DNA of 64,000 nucleotides from CAWDZK01 sp963726615. GTDB lineage: Bacteria > Actinomycetota > Actinomycetes > JACCUZ01. Positions 26,462-36,723 of this stretch are shown here, in pieces; position 1 is the stretch's first letter, and every line of letters starts with the position of its first letter. The notes beneath the pieces were generated by a model. That model was given only the letters and a program-made list of their open reading frames with translations, searched no databases and was not told the origin of the DNA. The position numbers were made by a program, and so were the translations under genes. Location: contig CAVSCX010000005.1 of assembly GCA_963726615.1 (NCBI GenBank), positions 58,613-122,612 on the forward strand. The letters run 5' to 3'.

Positions 26462-28009
26462 ATGGCGCAGTCCGCCCGCCGTCGCGCGCCCGTCGCCCGC
26501 GGTCCCGGTCACCGGGTCGCGCTGCTTGCCGCGGTCGCGGCCCTGGCCGTCCCCGCCGCCCTGGGACCGCCCGGGCCGTCCGCCCGCGCCGCTGACGGCG
26601 CGCCCGTCCCGAGCCAGGCCCAGGTCGAGGCCGGCCGGCAGCAGGTGACCGCTGCCGCTGACCAGGTGGGCCAGATCGAGGCGGCCCTGGCGGCCGCAGG
26701 CGCGCGCGCCGACACCCTCTCGACCGACGTCGCCGGGGCCGTCGAGGCCTACAACGGCGCGCGGGTCCGGCTGGACGCCGCGATCACCCGGGCCCGGCGC
26801 GCCCAGCTCGCGGCCGACCGCGCGCAGCAGCAGGTCGCCGCTTCCCAGGCCGAGCTCGGCCGGTTCGCCTCCGCGGCCTACCGGTCCGGCGGCGACCTCG
26901 GCAGCCTGTCCGCGGTCCTCTACGCCGAGAGCCCGCACGACCTGCTCAGCCGGGCCTCGGCCCTGGCCTCGATCGGCGACAGCCGGCGCACCACGCTGGA
27001 GAGCCTGCGCTCCGCCCAGGCCTACGCCACCGTGCTCGACCGCCGGGCGGCGGACCTCGTCGCCCAGCGCCGGGTCGCGACGCGCGAGGTGGCGGCGGCC
27101 AAGTCCGCCGCGGAGGCCCGGCTGGCCGGCCAGCAGCGGGCCGTCGCTGAGATCGCGTCCCAGCGCGAGACGCTGGTCCGCCGGCTCGCGCGGGTCCGGC
27201 ACACGTCGGTCCGGCTGGAGCGCACCCGGCAGGCCGGTCTCGAGCAGGCCCGCCAGGAGGCGCTGCGCCGGGCGGCCGAGCAGAAGGCCCGGGAGGTCGC
27301 CCGCGCCGCCGAGGCGTCCCGGGCCGCCGCCGCCGCGAAGGCGGCCGAGGACGCGCGGGCCGCGGCCGCCGAGCAGGCCCGCAAGGACGCCGACGCCCGG
27401 GCTGCCGCGGCGGCCGCCGATGCCGCGGGCAGCGGTGGCGGGGGCAACGGTGGCAGCGGTGGCAGCGGTGGCAACGGCGGTGGCGGCGACTCGTCCGGCG
27501 GTGGCGGTGGCAGCGAGCCGCCCAGCAGTCCCTCGGGCGGAAGCTCGGACCCCGGCGGCTCCGGGTCCGGCGGCTCCGGGTCCGGCGGCTCCGGATCCGC
27601 AGGCAACGCCCCCGACCCGACCCCGCCCGGCTCGTCGCAGGGCAGCAGCAGCGGCGCCCAGGCCGCGATCGACTTCGCCCGCGCCCAGCTCGGCAAGCCC
27701 TACCGGTGGGCGGCCGCCGGGCCGGCCAGCTTCGACTGCTCCGGACTCACCATGCGGGCATGGCAGCAGGGCGGTGTCAGCCTGCCGCACTACTCGGTCG
27801 CGCAGTACGCCCAGTCCATGAAGGTCGCCCTGGGCGAGCTGCGGCCCGGCGACCTGGTCTTCTTCGCCAGCGGCTCGGACTACCGCTCGATCTACCACGT
27901 GGGGCTCTACGTCGGCGGGGGCCAGATGATCGAGGCGCCCTACACCGGCGAGTCCGTGCGGGTGTCGAGCATCTACCGCGCCAGCCTGTTCGGCGCGGCC
28001 CGGCCGTGA
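26462..28009 (+). CDS. Secreted NlpC/P60 peptidoglycan endopeptidase with coiled-coil domain
   Basis: A 515-residue RipC/PcsB-like cell-wall hydrolase that cleaves D-Glu-DAP type bonds during growth or division. Signal peptide residues 1-~43; a long coiled-coil region (about 50-320) that in the family binds and restrains the enzyme through FtsEX-type partners; a very low-complexity Gly/Ser/Pro linker (about 322-395); and a C-terminal NlpC/P60 domain. The catalytic Cys426 lies in SFDCSGL and His479 in YHVGLYVGGGQM, with the third polar site downstream. ATG at 26462 has GAGGAGA upstream. Its GTGA end overlaps the start of the following membrane-protein gene. Confidence 0.9.
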   Translation: MAQSARRRAPVARGPGHRVALLAAVAALAVPAALGPPGPSARAADGAPVPSQAQVEAGRQQVTAAADQVGQIEAALAAAGARADTLSTDVAGAVEAYNGARVRLDAAITRARRAQLAADRAQQQVAASQAELGRFASAAYRSGGDLGSLSAVLYAESPHDLLSRASALASIGDSRRTTLESLRSAQAYATVLDRRAADLVAQRRVATREVAAAKSAAEARLAGQQRAVAEIASQRETLVRRLARVRHTSVRLERTRQAGLEQARQEALRRAAEQKAREVARAAEASRAAAAAKAAEDARAAAAEQARKDADARAAAAAADAAGSGGGGNGGSGGSGGNGGGGDSSGGGGGSEPPSSPSGGSSDPGGSGSGGSGSGGSGSAGNAPDPTPPGSSQGSSSGAQAAIDFARAQLGKPYRWAAAGPASFDCSGLTMRAWQQGGVSLPHYSVAQYAQSMKVALGELRPGDLVFFASGSDYRSIYHVGLYVGGGQMIEAPYTGESVRVSSIYRASLFGAARP

Positions 28010-28698
28010 CCGCGGGCTACTCCGGCGGCTCGTACGGCGAGCGGCACGGCCGCGCGTTCGGGGGCTGGCTGGTGCTCTTCGCGCTCGGCTACGTCGTCCT
28101 GCACCACGCCGGCACGATCTTCACCGACCTCGGCGACGTCGGAGACACCCGCACCCGGTGGGCGGACTGGATCGACCTGCTCACGCCGTACGTCGTCACC
28201 GGCACCGTCGGGGGTGCGCTGCGTGGCGGGGGCGCCAGCCGCGGGACCTGGACCACGTTCTGGTTCGCCGCGATCCTCTACACGCAGGGCCACGGCATCC
28301 ACCTGTCGGCCAACAGCATCCGGAACGTGGTGCCGGGGGACGGGGAGCCGGCCTACCTCTGGGACGAGCACGTCGGCCACTACCTCTGGTACGTCGGTTT
28401 CTACCTGCTCTTGGCGGCGCTGGCCCTGGCGCTGGCCGACCGGCGCACCCGTGGCGGCATCGCCGGTCACATCCTGGCGCTGCTGGTCGGGTTCACCAGC
28501 TTCACCAACTCGATCGAGGGGCAGACCCCCTGGCTGGGCATCGGCGCCGCCGTCGTGTTCTCGGTGTGGGGGCTGCTCACCCGTGACGGCATGGGCCGGC
28601 TGCTCCTGACGGCCTACGGTTCGTCGCTCGTGCTGTTCGCGGCCTTCGGCCTGTGGCAGGGCGGCTTCCCGGAGTTCTCCGAGCTCGGCTGGATCTAA
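28006..28698 (+). CDS. Polytopic membrane protein of unknown function
   Basis: A 230-residue protein with about six to seven hydrophobic helices, GTG start overlapping the NlpC/P60 stop by 4 bp, which suggests coupled translation. Conserved-looking polar residues lie in or near the membrane segments: VLHHAGT, QGHGIHLSANSI and WDEHVGHYLWY, a histidine-rich pattern that could bind a metal or heme. I do not recognise a named family. The coupling to a cell-wall hydrolase may mean an envelope role but that is inference. Confidence 0.7.
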   Translation: MTAGYSGGSYGERHGRAFGGWLVLFALGYVVLHHAGTIFTDLGDVGDTRTRWADWIDLLTPYVVTGTVGGALRGGGASRGTWTTFWFAAILYTQGHGIHLSANSIRNVVPGDGEPAYLWDEHVGHYLWYVGFYLLLAALALALADRRTRGGIAGHILALLVGFTSFTNSIEGQTPWLGIGAAVVFSVWGLLTRDGMGRLLLTAYGSSLVLFAAFGLWQGGFPEFSELGWI

Positions 28699-28716
28699 GC
28701 GCCGCCGGGCACGCTC

Positions 28717-28757
28717 GCCTCTGCGCCTCTGCGCCTCAGTGCGCCTCAGTGCGCCTC
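28717..28757. repeat. Short tandem repeat overlapping the ppa 3' end
   Basis: Two 8-bp units GCCTCTGC (28717-28732) followed by two 10-bp units GCCTCAGTGC (28733-28752) and a degenerate GCCTCGCC. The second 10-bp unit contains the ppa stop codon (28746-28748, minus strand), so the array is a duplication of the gene's last bases. Confidence 0.75.
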
Positions 28758-29249
28758 GCCGCGCTCCCGGGCGTCGACGAGACGCTGCCGCGACGCGATG
28801 ATCTCGGCCTCCGCCTCGACCCGGCCGGCCCAGGTGGCTCCCTCGACCGACTTGCCGGGCTCCAGGTCCTTGTAGACCTCGAAGAAGTGCTGGATCTCGA
28901 GCCTGTCGAACTCGGGCACGTGGTGGATGTCGCGCAGGTGCTCCGAGCGCGGGTCGGTCGCCGGCACGCACAGCACCTTGTCGTCCCCGCCGGCCTCGTC
29001 GGTCATCCTGAACATGCCCAGCGCCCGCGCCTTGATCAGGCAGCCCGGGAACGTCGGCTCCTCGAGCAGCACCAGGGCGTCCAACGGGTCGCCGTCCTCG
29101 CCGAGCGTGTCCTCGATGAAGCCGTAGTCGGCGGGGTAGCGGGTCGAGGTGAACAGCATCCGGTCCAGCCGGATCCGTCCGCTCGCGTGGTCGACCTCGT
29201 ACTTGTTGCGCTGCCCCTTGGGGATCTCGATGAGGACGTCGAAGTCCAC
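28746..29249 (-). CDS. ppa: Inorganic pyrophosphatase (family I, soluble)
   Basis: Hydrolyses pyrophosphate to phosphate in the cytoplasm, driving biosynthetic reactions. 167 residues from GTG at 29249, with AGGAGG 8 bases upstream. Hallmarks: IEIPKGQRNKYEVDHASGRI, the metal-binding signature DGDPLDALVL, DKVLCVPATDPR and a C-terminal FFEVYKDLEPGKSVE. The length is typical of prokaryotic hexameric enzymes. It is divergent from dacB. The last codons overlap a small tandem duplication. Confidence 0.96.
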   Translation of the reverse strand: MDFDVLIEIPKGQRNKYEVDHASGRIRLDRMLFTSTRYPADYGFIEDTLGEDGDPLDALVLLEEPTFPGCLIKARALGMFRMTDEAGGDDKVLCVPATDPRSEHLRDIHHVPEFDRLEIQHFFEVYKDLEPGKSVEGATWAGRVEAEAEIIASRQRLVDARERGEAH

Positions 29250-29421
29250 GCCAGAGCCTCCTCGCTCGCCGCGGTGCGCACGGTCGTCGCACCGCCGCTC
29301 GGTAGTGTCCCGTACGCCGGGTGCGCGCAGCGAGCCCGGCTGGCGCCGACGAGGGACGAGGTGAGCCATCAGCCGCCCGGCCGCGCGACGCGCCCTCGCC
29401 GCCACGGCGACCGCCGCTCTC

Positions 29422-30816
29422 GTGGCCCTGGCCGTCACTGTCGCCGCCCTGGACCTCACCGGACGGCTGCCCGGCGGGCTGGTGGCCGACCCGGAGCCGT
29501 CGGGTACCCGGCACACCGCGCTCGACCCGGCGCGCACCCCTGCCGCGGACGTTCTCGTCCCGGAGCCGGCAGCCTCCGCTGCACCGGCGGAGCCGGACCG
29601 GGCGGCGCTGGCGGCGGCCCTGCGAACGACCGCGCTCGGGCCCGGCACCGGCGCCGCCGTCGTCGACGTCGCGACCGGAGCCCTGCTGCTGGACCGCGAC
29701 GCCGGCACCCCGCGCACCCCGGCGTCGGTCACCAAGCTCGCGACCTGTGCCGCGGCGCTGCACACCGCCGGTGCCCGGCACCGGCTCGTCACCACGGTGG
29801 TGGCCGGAGCGGATCCGGGGCAGGTCGTCCTGGTCGGCGGCGGAGACGCCAGCCTCACGACCCGGCGCCCGGGACCACACGACCTGCCGCAGCGGGCCAG
29901 CCTCGCCGCTCTCGCCGAGGCCGTGGCCGCCGCCCTGCCGGACCCTGCCGCCCCGGTCACGGTCGCCGTCGACGACTCGCTGTTCACCGGCCCCGCCGTC
30001 TCCCCGGACTGGCGCAGCAGCTACGTCCCGTCCGGCGAGGTGTCGCCGGTCAGCGCGCTGTCCGTCGACGGCGGCCGGGTCGCGCCCCGCTCGCTGGCCC
30101 GCTCTCCGGACCCGGCGCTCGCCGCCGGCGCCGACCTGGTCCGCCTGCTGCGCAAGCGCGGGCTGGATGTGTCCCCGGACGTCGCGCGCGCCCCGGCACC
30201 GGCCGGAGCACGCGAGCTCGCCAGGGTCGAGTCGCCGCCGGTCGCCGAGCTCGTCGAGCTGACCCTGCAGACCAGTGACGACGACCTGGCCGAGGCGCTG
30301 GCCCGGCTGGCGGCGGTGGCCTCCGGCCGGCCCGGCTCCTTCGACGGCGCCCGCGACGCCGTGGCCGCGGCGCTGGCCGAGCTCGGCGTACCCACCGACG
30401 GCATGGCCCTGCTGGACGGCAGCGGGCTGGCGCGCGGCTCACGGGTCGCCCCGCTCACGCTGGCGCGGCTGCTGCAGGCGGCCGCGGACGGCTCGCACCC
30501 GGAGCTGGCAGCGCTCGTCGAGGGCCTGCCGGTGGCCGGGTTCAGCGGGACTCTCGCCCTGCGCTTCCGGACCGGCGACCCCCGGACCGGCGCAGGTGTC
30601 GTGCGCGCCAAGACCGGGACGTTGACAGGGGTGTCTGCGCTGGCCGGGGTGACGTCGGCGGCGGGGCGGCCGACCGTGCTCGTCGCGATGTCGGACCAGG
30701 TACCGGTGGGCGCGACGCTGCAGGCCCGCGACGACCTGGACCGGTTCGCGGCACTCCTGGCCGCGGGACCGCAAACCCCGAAAGACGCACAAACAACCGG
30801 CGGGGTCGGTGGTTGA
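29422..30816 (+). CDS. dacB: D-alanyl-D-alanine carboxypeptidase/endopeptidase (PBP4-type)
   Basis: Penicillin-binding peptidase S13 that trims peptidoglycan. From GTG 29422 the catalytic SxxK motif is Ser102-Val-Thr-Lys105, the second motif reads TSDDDLAEAL (Asp where SxN has Asn) and the third is AKTGTLTG. The start is a problem: this frame is closed by TGA at 29362, and the only codons between are ATC at 29368 onward, which would add an arginine-rich n-region (ARRALAA) and make a normal signal sequence. GTG 29422 itself would begin inside the hydrophobic core. Either a rare ATC start or a small sequence error is possible. The length of ~464-482 fits the family. Divergent from ppa. Confidence 0.85.
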   Translation: MALAVTVAALDLTGRLPGGLVADPEPSGTRHTALDPARTPAADVLVPEPAASAAPAEPDRAALAAALRTTALGPGTGAAVVDVATGALLLDRDAGTPRTPASVTKLATCAAALHTAGARHRLVTTVVAGADPGQVVLVGGGDASLTTRRPGPHDLPQRASLAALAEAVAAALPDPAAPVTVAVDDSLFTGPAVSPDWRSSYVPSGEVSPVSALSVDGGRVAPRSLARSPDPALAAGADLVRLLRKRGLDVSPDVARAPAPAGARELARVESPPVAELVELTLQTSDDDLAEALARLAAVASGRPGSFDGARDAVAAALAELGVPTDGMALLDGSGLARGSRVAPLTLARLLQAAADGSHPELAALVEGLPVAGFSGTLALRFRTGDPRTGAGVVRAKTGTLTGVSALAGVTSAAGRPTVLVAMSDQVPVGATLQARDDLDRFAALLAAGPQTPKDAQTTGGVGG

Positions 30817-30863
30817 CCTCGGTGATCACGGGAACCATCGCCTCGACCAAGGAGGTTCTTGCC

Positions 30864-31007
30864 ATGCACTCACTGTTGTGGATCCTTGCCCTGCTGATCG
30901 GTATCTGGGGCGTCGTGACCCTCATCCGCGGAGAGGTCATCCTGGGCATCGTCCTCATCGTCGTCGCCCTGCTCGTCGGGCCTGGCGGCGTCAGCATCTT
31001 CAACTAG
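30864..31007 (+). CDS. 47-residue two-helix membrane protein
   Basis: A very small protein starting at ATG 30864, with AAGGAGG at 30849-30855. It has two hydrophobic helices (LLWILALLIGIWGVVTLI and ILGIVLIVVALLVG) joined by RGEV and ends with GPGGVSIFN, a pattern common in small hydrophobic actinobacterial proteins of unknown function. It lies 47 bp after dacB and may share its transcript. Confidence 0.7.
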   Translation: MHSLLWILALLIGIWGVVTLIRGEVILGIVLIVVALLVGPGGVSIFN

Positions 31008-31132
31008 CCCACCGTTCGCTCCACCGCTGCATCGTCGGCCGGGACGGTCCACCTCCACGGACCGTCACGGCCGGCGCGGTGCCTGGGCCCGGCCATCCGC
31101 AACGCGCCGGGCGGACGACGTACGGTGAGGCG

Positions 31133-32239
31133 ATGAGCTCCTCGATGGTCGACTGGGACCTGGCTGTCACGACAGGTCGCCGGCTGGTCGGCGCCGGTCC
31201 CTCCGTCAGCTCCGGCGAGGCGCGCGCCGCGGTCGCCCAGCTGCGCGAGTTCGCCGCCGAGGCTCACGGTCACGTGGCGTCGTTCAGCCGGCTGGACGCC
31301 CCCACCGACGGCGCAGCGGTGGCGGTCATCGACCGGCCGGGCTGGATCCAGGCCAACGCGGACGGCTTCCGCACCGTGCTCGAGCCGTTGGTGGAGAAGA
31401 TCCAGCAGCAGCGCCCGCGCGCCAACTCGCCGGTCTCCGACGCAGTCGGCTCGAAGGTCACCGGGGTGCAGACCGGCTCGCTGCTCGCCTTCCTCGCCAC
31501 CAAGGTGCTCGGCCAGTACGAGCTGTTCCCGCCGTACGGCGTCGACCCGGGCGACAAGCCGGGCCGGCTGCTGCTCGTCGCGCCGAACATCGTGTCGGCC
31601 GAGCGCGAGATGGGCGTGGAGCCGCGCGACTTCCGGCTCTGGGTGTGCCTGCACGAGGAGACCCACCGGGTGCAGTTCGGCGCGGTGCCGTGGCTACGCG
31701 CCCACATGATGGACGAGATCCGCGCGTTCGTGAGCGCCACCGACGTCGACCCCGCGGCGCTGGCCGCGCGGCTGAAGGCTGCCGCTGCCGCTGCGTACGG
31801 CGCGGTGCGGGACGGGTTCGACCCCGACAACACCGAGGGCGGTTCGCTGGTGGAGGCGGTCCAGACGCCCGAGCAGCGGGAGATCCTCGACCGGATCACG
31901 GCGCTCATGTCCCTGCTCGAGGGCCACGCCGACTTCGTCATGGACGGCGTGGGCCCGTCGGTGATCCCCTCCGTCTCGACGATCCGGGGCAAGTTCCAGG
32001 CCCGGCGCAAGGAGGCGTCGCGGGTCGAGCACGTCGTGCGGCGGCTGCTCGGCATCGACGCGAAGCTGCGGCAGTACCGCGACGGTGAGCGGTTCGTCCG
32101 CGGTGCCGTCGAGCGGTCCGGCATGGACGGCTTCAACCAGGTGTGGGCCGCCCCGGCGAACCTGCCCACCCGGGACGAGATCGCCGACCCGGCGGCCTGG
32201 GTGGCCCGCGTCGTCACCCCGAGGGAGCTCCCCGCCTGA
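31133..32239 (+). CDS. Zinc-dependent metalloprotease, DUF2342 family
   Basis: A 368-residue actinobacterial protein of the DUF2342 (zincin-like) family. The zinc-binding helix LHEETHRVQF carries HExxH, and EGHADFVMDGVGP downstream supplies the likely third ligand. No signal peptide is visible, so it is probably cytoplasmic. ATG at 31133 sits in GGCGATGAG. Its usual neighbour order, dacB-DUF2342-tilS-hpt-ftsH, is conserved in actinobacteria, which points to a housekeeping role. The substrate is unknown. A three-hairpin repeat element follows the stop by 32 bp. Confidence 0.88.
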   Translation: MSSSMVDWDLAVTTGRRLVGAGPSVSSGEARAAVAQLREFAAEAHGHVASFSRLDAPTDGAAVAVIDRPGWIQANADGFRTVLEPLVEKIQQQRPRANSPVSDAVGSKVTGVQTGSLLAFLATKVLGQYELFPPYGVDPGDKPGRLLLVAPNIVSAEREMGVEPRDFRLWVCLHEETHRVQFGAVPWLRAHMMDEIRAFVSATDVDPAALAARLKAAAAAAYGAVRDGFDPDNTEGGSLVEAVQTPEQREILDRITALMSLLEGHADFVMDGVGPSVIPSVSTIRGKFQARRKEASRVEHVVRRLLGIDAKLRQYRDGERFVRGAVERSGMDGFNQVWAAPANLPTRDEIADPAAWVARVVTPRELPA

Positions 32240-32271
32240 CCGCGCCCACGCCCGCCCGCCCTGCGGCAGCA

Positions 32272-32363
32272 CGAGTTGATCACGTAAGCGTGGTCAACTC
32301 GGGTTGACAGTGGCATGCAGGCCACTGACAACCCGGAATGATCACGTAAGCGTGATCAACTCG
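32272..32363 (+). repeat. Three-hairpin intergenic element, copy 1
   Basis: Hairpin 1: arms 32272-32284 and 32289-32301 around loop TAAG, one G-U position. Hairpin 2: 32301-32314 with 32321-32334, core CAGTGGC/GCCACTG. Hairpin 3: 32339-32346 with 32351-32358 around TAAG. The same order and core words (GAGTTGATCACG, then GTGGC/GCCAC, then TGATCACG) recur at 44971 and 60824. This copy lies between DUF2342 and tilS. Confidence 0.9.
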
Positions 32364-32381
32364 GGGCGGCAGGATGGGGGC

Positions 32382-33359
32382 ATGGGCCCGCTGCCGGAGG
32401 TCGCCGCCGTACGCCGGGCGGTGCGCGCGGCGGTGGCCGACCTCACCCCGGGCGACCTCGTCGTCGCGGCGTGCAGCGGGGGAGCCGACTCGGTGGCCCT
32501 CGCGGCGGCGCTGGCGTTCGAGGCGCCGCGTGCGGGGCTGCGCGCCGGCGGGCTGACTGTCGACCACGGGCTTCAGGCCGGGTCCGCGGACCGGGCCCAG
32601 AAGGTCGGTGCCGAGCTGGCCGGGCTCGGGCTCGATCCGGTCGAGGTGCTGACTGTCGGGGCCAGCGCCGGACGCGGCGGTCCGGAGGCGGTGGCCCGCG
32701 CCGTGCGCTACCGCGCGCTGGACGAGGCCGCCGAGCGCCTCGGCGCGGCAGCCGTCCTTCTAGGACACACCCGCGACGACCAGGCGGAGACCGTGCTGCT
32801 CGGGCTGGCCCGCGGCTCCGGCGCGCGCTCGCTCGCCGGCATGGCGCCGGTCCGCGGCCGCTACCGGCGGCCGCTGCTCCACCTCCCGCGCGACGTCGTG
32901 CGCGCCGCGGCGGCCGGGCTGGCCACCTGGGAGGACCCGCACAACGCCGATCCCGCCTACGCCCGCAGCCGGGCCCGGCACGACGCCTTGCCCGCCCTGG
33001 AGCGCAGCTTCGGCCCCGGTGTCGCGGCGGCCCTGGCCCGGACGGCCCGGCAGCTGCGCGCCGACGCCGACGCCTTGGACGGCTGGGCCTCCCGCGCCCA
33101 TGACGACGCGGCCCGAGCGGGAGGACTGGACCCGGAGCGGCTGGCCGCGCTGCCGCCCGCCGTCCGGACCCGGGTGCTCCGGCGCGCGGCCCTCGCCGCC
33201 GGCTGCCCCGCCTCCGACCTGACCGCGGGCCACGTGGAGGCGATCGACCGGCTGGTGACGGCGTGGCACGGTCAGGGCCCGCTGCACCTGCCCGGGGGAG
33301 TCGAGGCCAGCCGCACGTATGGGACCCTGGCGCTCTGCCGGCCCGACCGCAGCCCCTGA
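32382..33359 (+). CDS. tilS: tRNA(Ile)-lysidine synthase
   Basis: Converts C34 of the tRNA-Ile CAT anticodon to lysidine using ATP and lysine, so that AUA is read as isoleucine. 325 residues; the PP-loop SGGADS is at 32-37, followed by VDHGLQAGSADRA and LLGHTRDDQAETVLLGLARGSG, and RPLLHLPRDVV with a C-terminal helical part. ATG at 32382 is preferred; the frame is also open through the upstream hairpin element but that is not coding. hpt follows after 13 bp, the usual tilS-hpt-ftsH order. Confidence 0.95.
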   Translation: MGPLPEVAAVRRAVRAAVADLTPGDLVVAACSGGADSVALAAALAFEAPRAGLRAGGLTVDHGLQAGSADRAQKVGAELAGLGLDPVEVLTVGASAGRGGPEAVARAVRYRALDEAAERLGAAAVLLGHTRDDQAETVLLGLARGSGARSLAGMAPVRGRYRRPLLHLPRDVVRAAAAGLATWEDPHNADPAYARSRARHDALPALERSFGPGVAAALARTARQLRADADALDGWASRAHDDAARAGGLDPERLAALPPAVRTRVLRRAALAAGCPASDLTAGHVEAIDRLVTAWHGQGPLHLPGGVEASRTYGTLALCRPDRSP

Positions 33360-33372
33360 GGAGCACCCCCGC

Positions 33373-33927
33373 GTGGACGAGAAGGACCTGGGCACCGACC
33401 TCGAGAAGGTGCTCATCAGCGAGGAGCAGATCCACACCCGGCTCGCCGAGATGGCCGCCGAGATCGCCGTCGACTACGACGGTCGCGACGTCCTCCTGGT
33501 CGGCGTCCTCAAGGGCGCGGTGATGGTCATGGCCGACCTGGCCCGGGCCATCCCGGTGCACGTCGAGATGGACTGGATGGCTGTCTCGTCCTACGGCTCG
33601 GGCACCAAGTCCTCCGGCGTGGTCCGCATCCTCAAGGACCTCGAGCGGGACATCACCGGTCGCCACGTGCTCATCGTCGAGGACATCATCGACTCCGGGC
33701 TCACGCTGTCCTGGCTGATGTCCAACCTCGGCTCCCGCGGCCCGGCCTCGGTCGAGGTCTGCACCCTGCTGCGCAAGCCGGACGCCGCGCAGGTCGACGT
33801 CCCCGTGCGGTACGTCGGCTTCGACATCCCCAACGAGTTCGTCATCGGCTACGGGCTGGACTACGCGGAGCGCTACCGCAACGTGCCGTTCGTCGGCACC
33901 CTCGCGCCGCACGTCTACTCCTCCTGA
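33373..33927 (+). CDS. hpt: Hypoxanthine phosphoribosyltransferase
   Basis: Purine salvage: converts hypoxanthine (and guanine) plus PRPP to IMP/GMP. 184 residues from GTG 33373, with GAGGAG overlapping the tilS stop. The PRPP-binding motif VLIVEDIIDSGLTL spans about residues 99-112; MDWMAVSSYGSGTKSSG, RKPDAAQVDVPVRYVGFDIP and VIGYGLDYAERYRN are family hallmarks. Followed by a 188-base gap that may hold the ftsH promoter. Confidence 0.95.
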   Translation: MDEKDLGTDLEKVLISEEQIHTRLAEMAAEIAVDYDGRDVLLVGVLKGAVMVMADLARAIPVHVEMDWMAVSSYGSGTKSSGVVRILKDLERDITGRHVLIVEDIIDSGLTLSWLMSNLGSRGPASVEVCTLLRKPDAAQVDVPVRYVGFDIPNEFVIGYGLDYAERYRNVPFVGTLAPHVYSS

Positions 33928-34115
33928 GCGTCCCCCGGGCCGGCCGGCCGCGTTGACCCGCGGGAACGTCCGGCGCCCCCTGCCGCGTTGGAGCCTGTGT
34001 CGGGCGTCGGCCGCATCGGTCGGACGGCGTCACCTCGCGCGCAGGTGCCGGGGTACCCTCGAGGTCCGACTCACCCACGCCTGGCAGGAGGGACGGGGCG
34101 ACCCGCCCCGGTTCG

Positions 34116-36143
<2,028 letters not shown>

Positions 36144-36150
36144 GCCGACG

Positions 36151-36723
36151 TTGGTCCGCGAGTACGACCACGAGGCCGTACGCCGTGCGGTGCACGACCT
36201 GCTCGTCGCCATCGGCGAGGACCCGGCCCGTGACGGCCTGCGCGAGACGCCCGAGCGGGTGGCCCGCGCCTATCGCGAGATCTTCGCCGGGCTCTGGCTG
36301 GAGCCGGAGGACGTCCTCGCCACGACCTTCGACCTCGGCCACGACGAGATGGTCCTGGTCAAGGACATCGAGGTCCGCTCGACCTGCGAGCACCATCTGG
36401 TCCCGTTCTTCGGGGTCGCCCACGTGGGCTACATACCGTCGACCGACGGGCGCATCACCGGGTTGTCCAAGCTCGCGCGGCTGGTCGACGTCTTCGCCCG
36501 TCGGCCGCAGGTGCAGGAGCGGATGACGACGCAGGTCGCCGACTCGCTGATGCGCATCCTGGAGCCTCGGGGGGCGATCGTCGTCGTCGAGTGCGAGCAC
36601 CTGTGCATGTCGATGCGCGGCATCCGCAAGCCGGGCGCGACCACCGTCACCTCGGCGGTGCGGGGTCAGCTGCGCGACCCCACCACCCGGGCCGAGGCGA
36701 TGAGCCTCATCGTGTCCCGATGA
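36151..36723 (+). CDS. folE: GTP cyclohydrolase I
   Basis: First step of tetrahydrofolate synthesis: GTP to 7,8-dihydroneopterin triphosphate. 190 residues. The only plausible start is TTG at 36151, 7 bp after the ftsH stop, with no strong ribosome binding site, so translation may depend on coupling. The zinc and substrate residues are in VRSTCEHHLVPFFGVAHVGY and VVVECEHLCMSMRGIRKPG; GLSKLARLVDVFARRPQVQE is the other family signature. It overlaps folP by 4 bp (ATGA). Confidence 0.96.
   Translation: MVREYDHEAVRRAVHDLLVAIGEDPARDGLRETPERVARAYREIFAGLWLEPEDVLATTFDLGHDEMVLVKDIEVRSTCEHHLVPFFGVAHVGYIPSTDGRITGLSKLARLVDVFARRPQVQERMTTQVADSLMRILEPRGAIVVVECEHLCMSMRGIRKPGATTVTSAVRGQLRDPTTRAEAMSLIVSR

Noticed and set aside
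32272..32363. Short peptides with a DHVSVINSG-like sequence as small genes
   Set aside because: These frames arise from the hairpin element itself and recur at all three copies only because the DNA is repeated; arm changes do not preserve codons.
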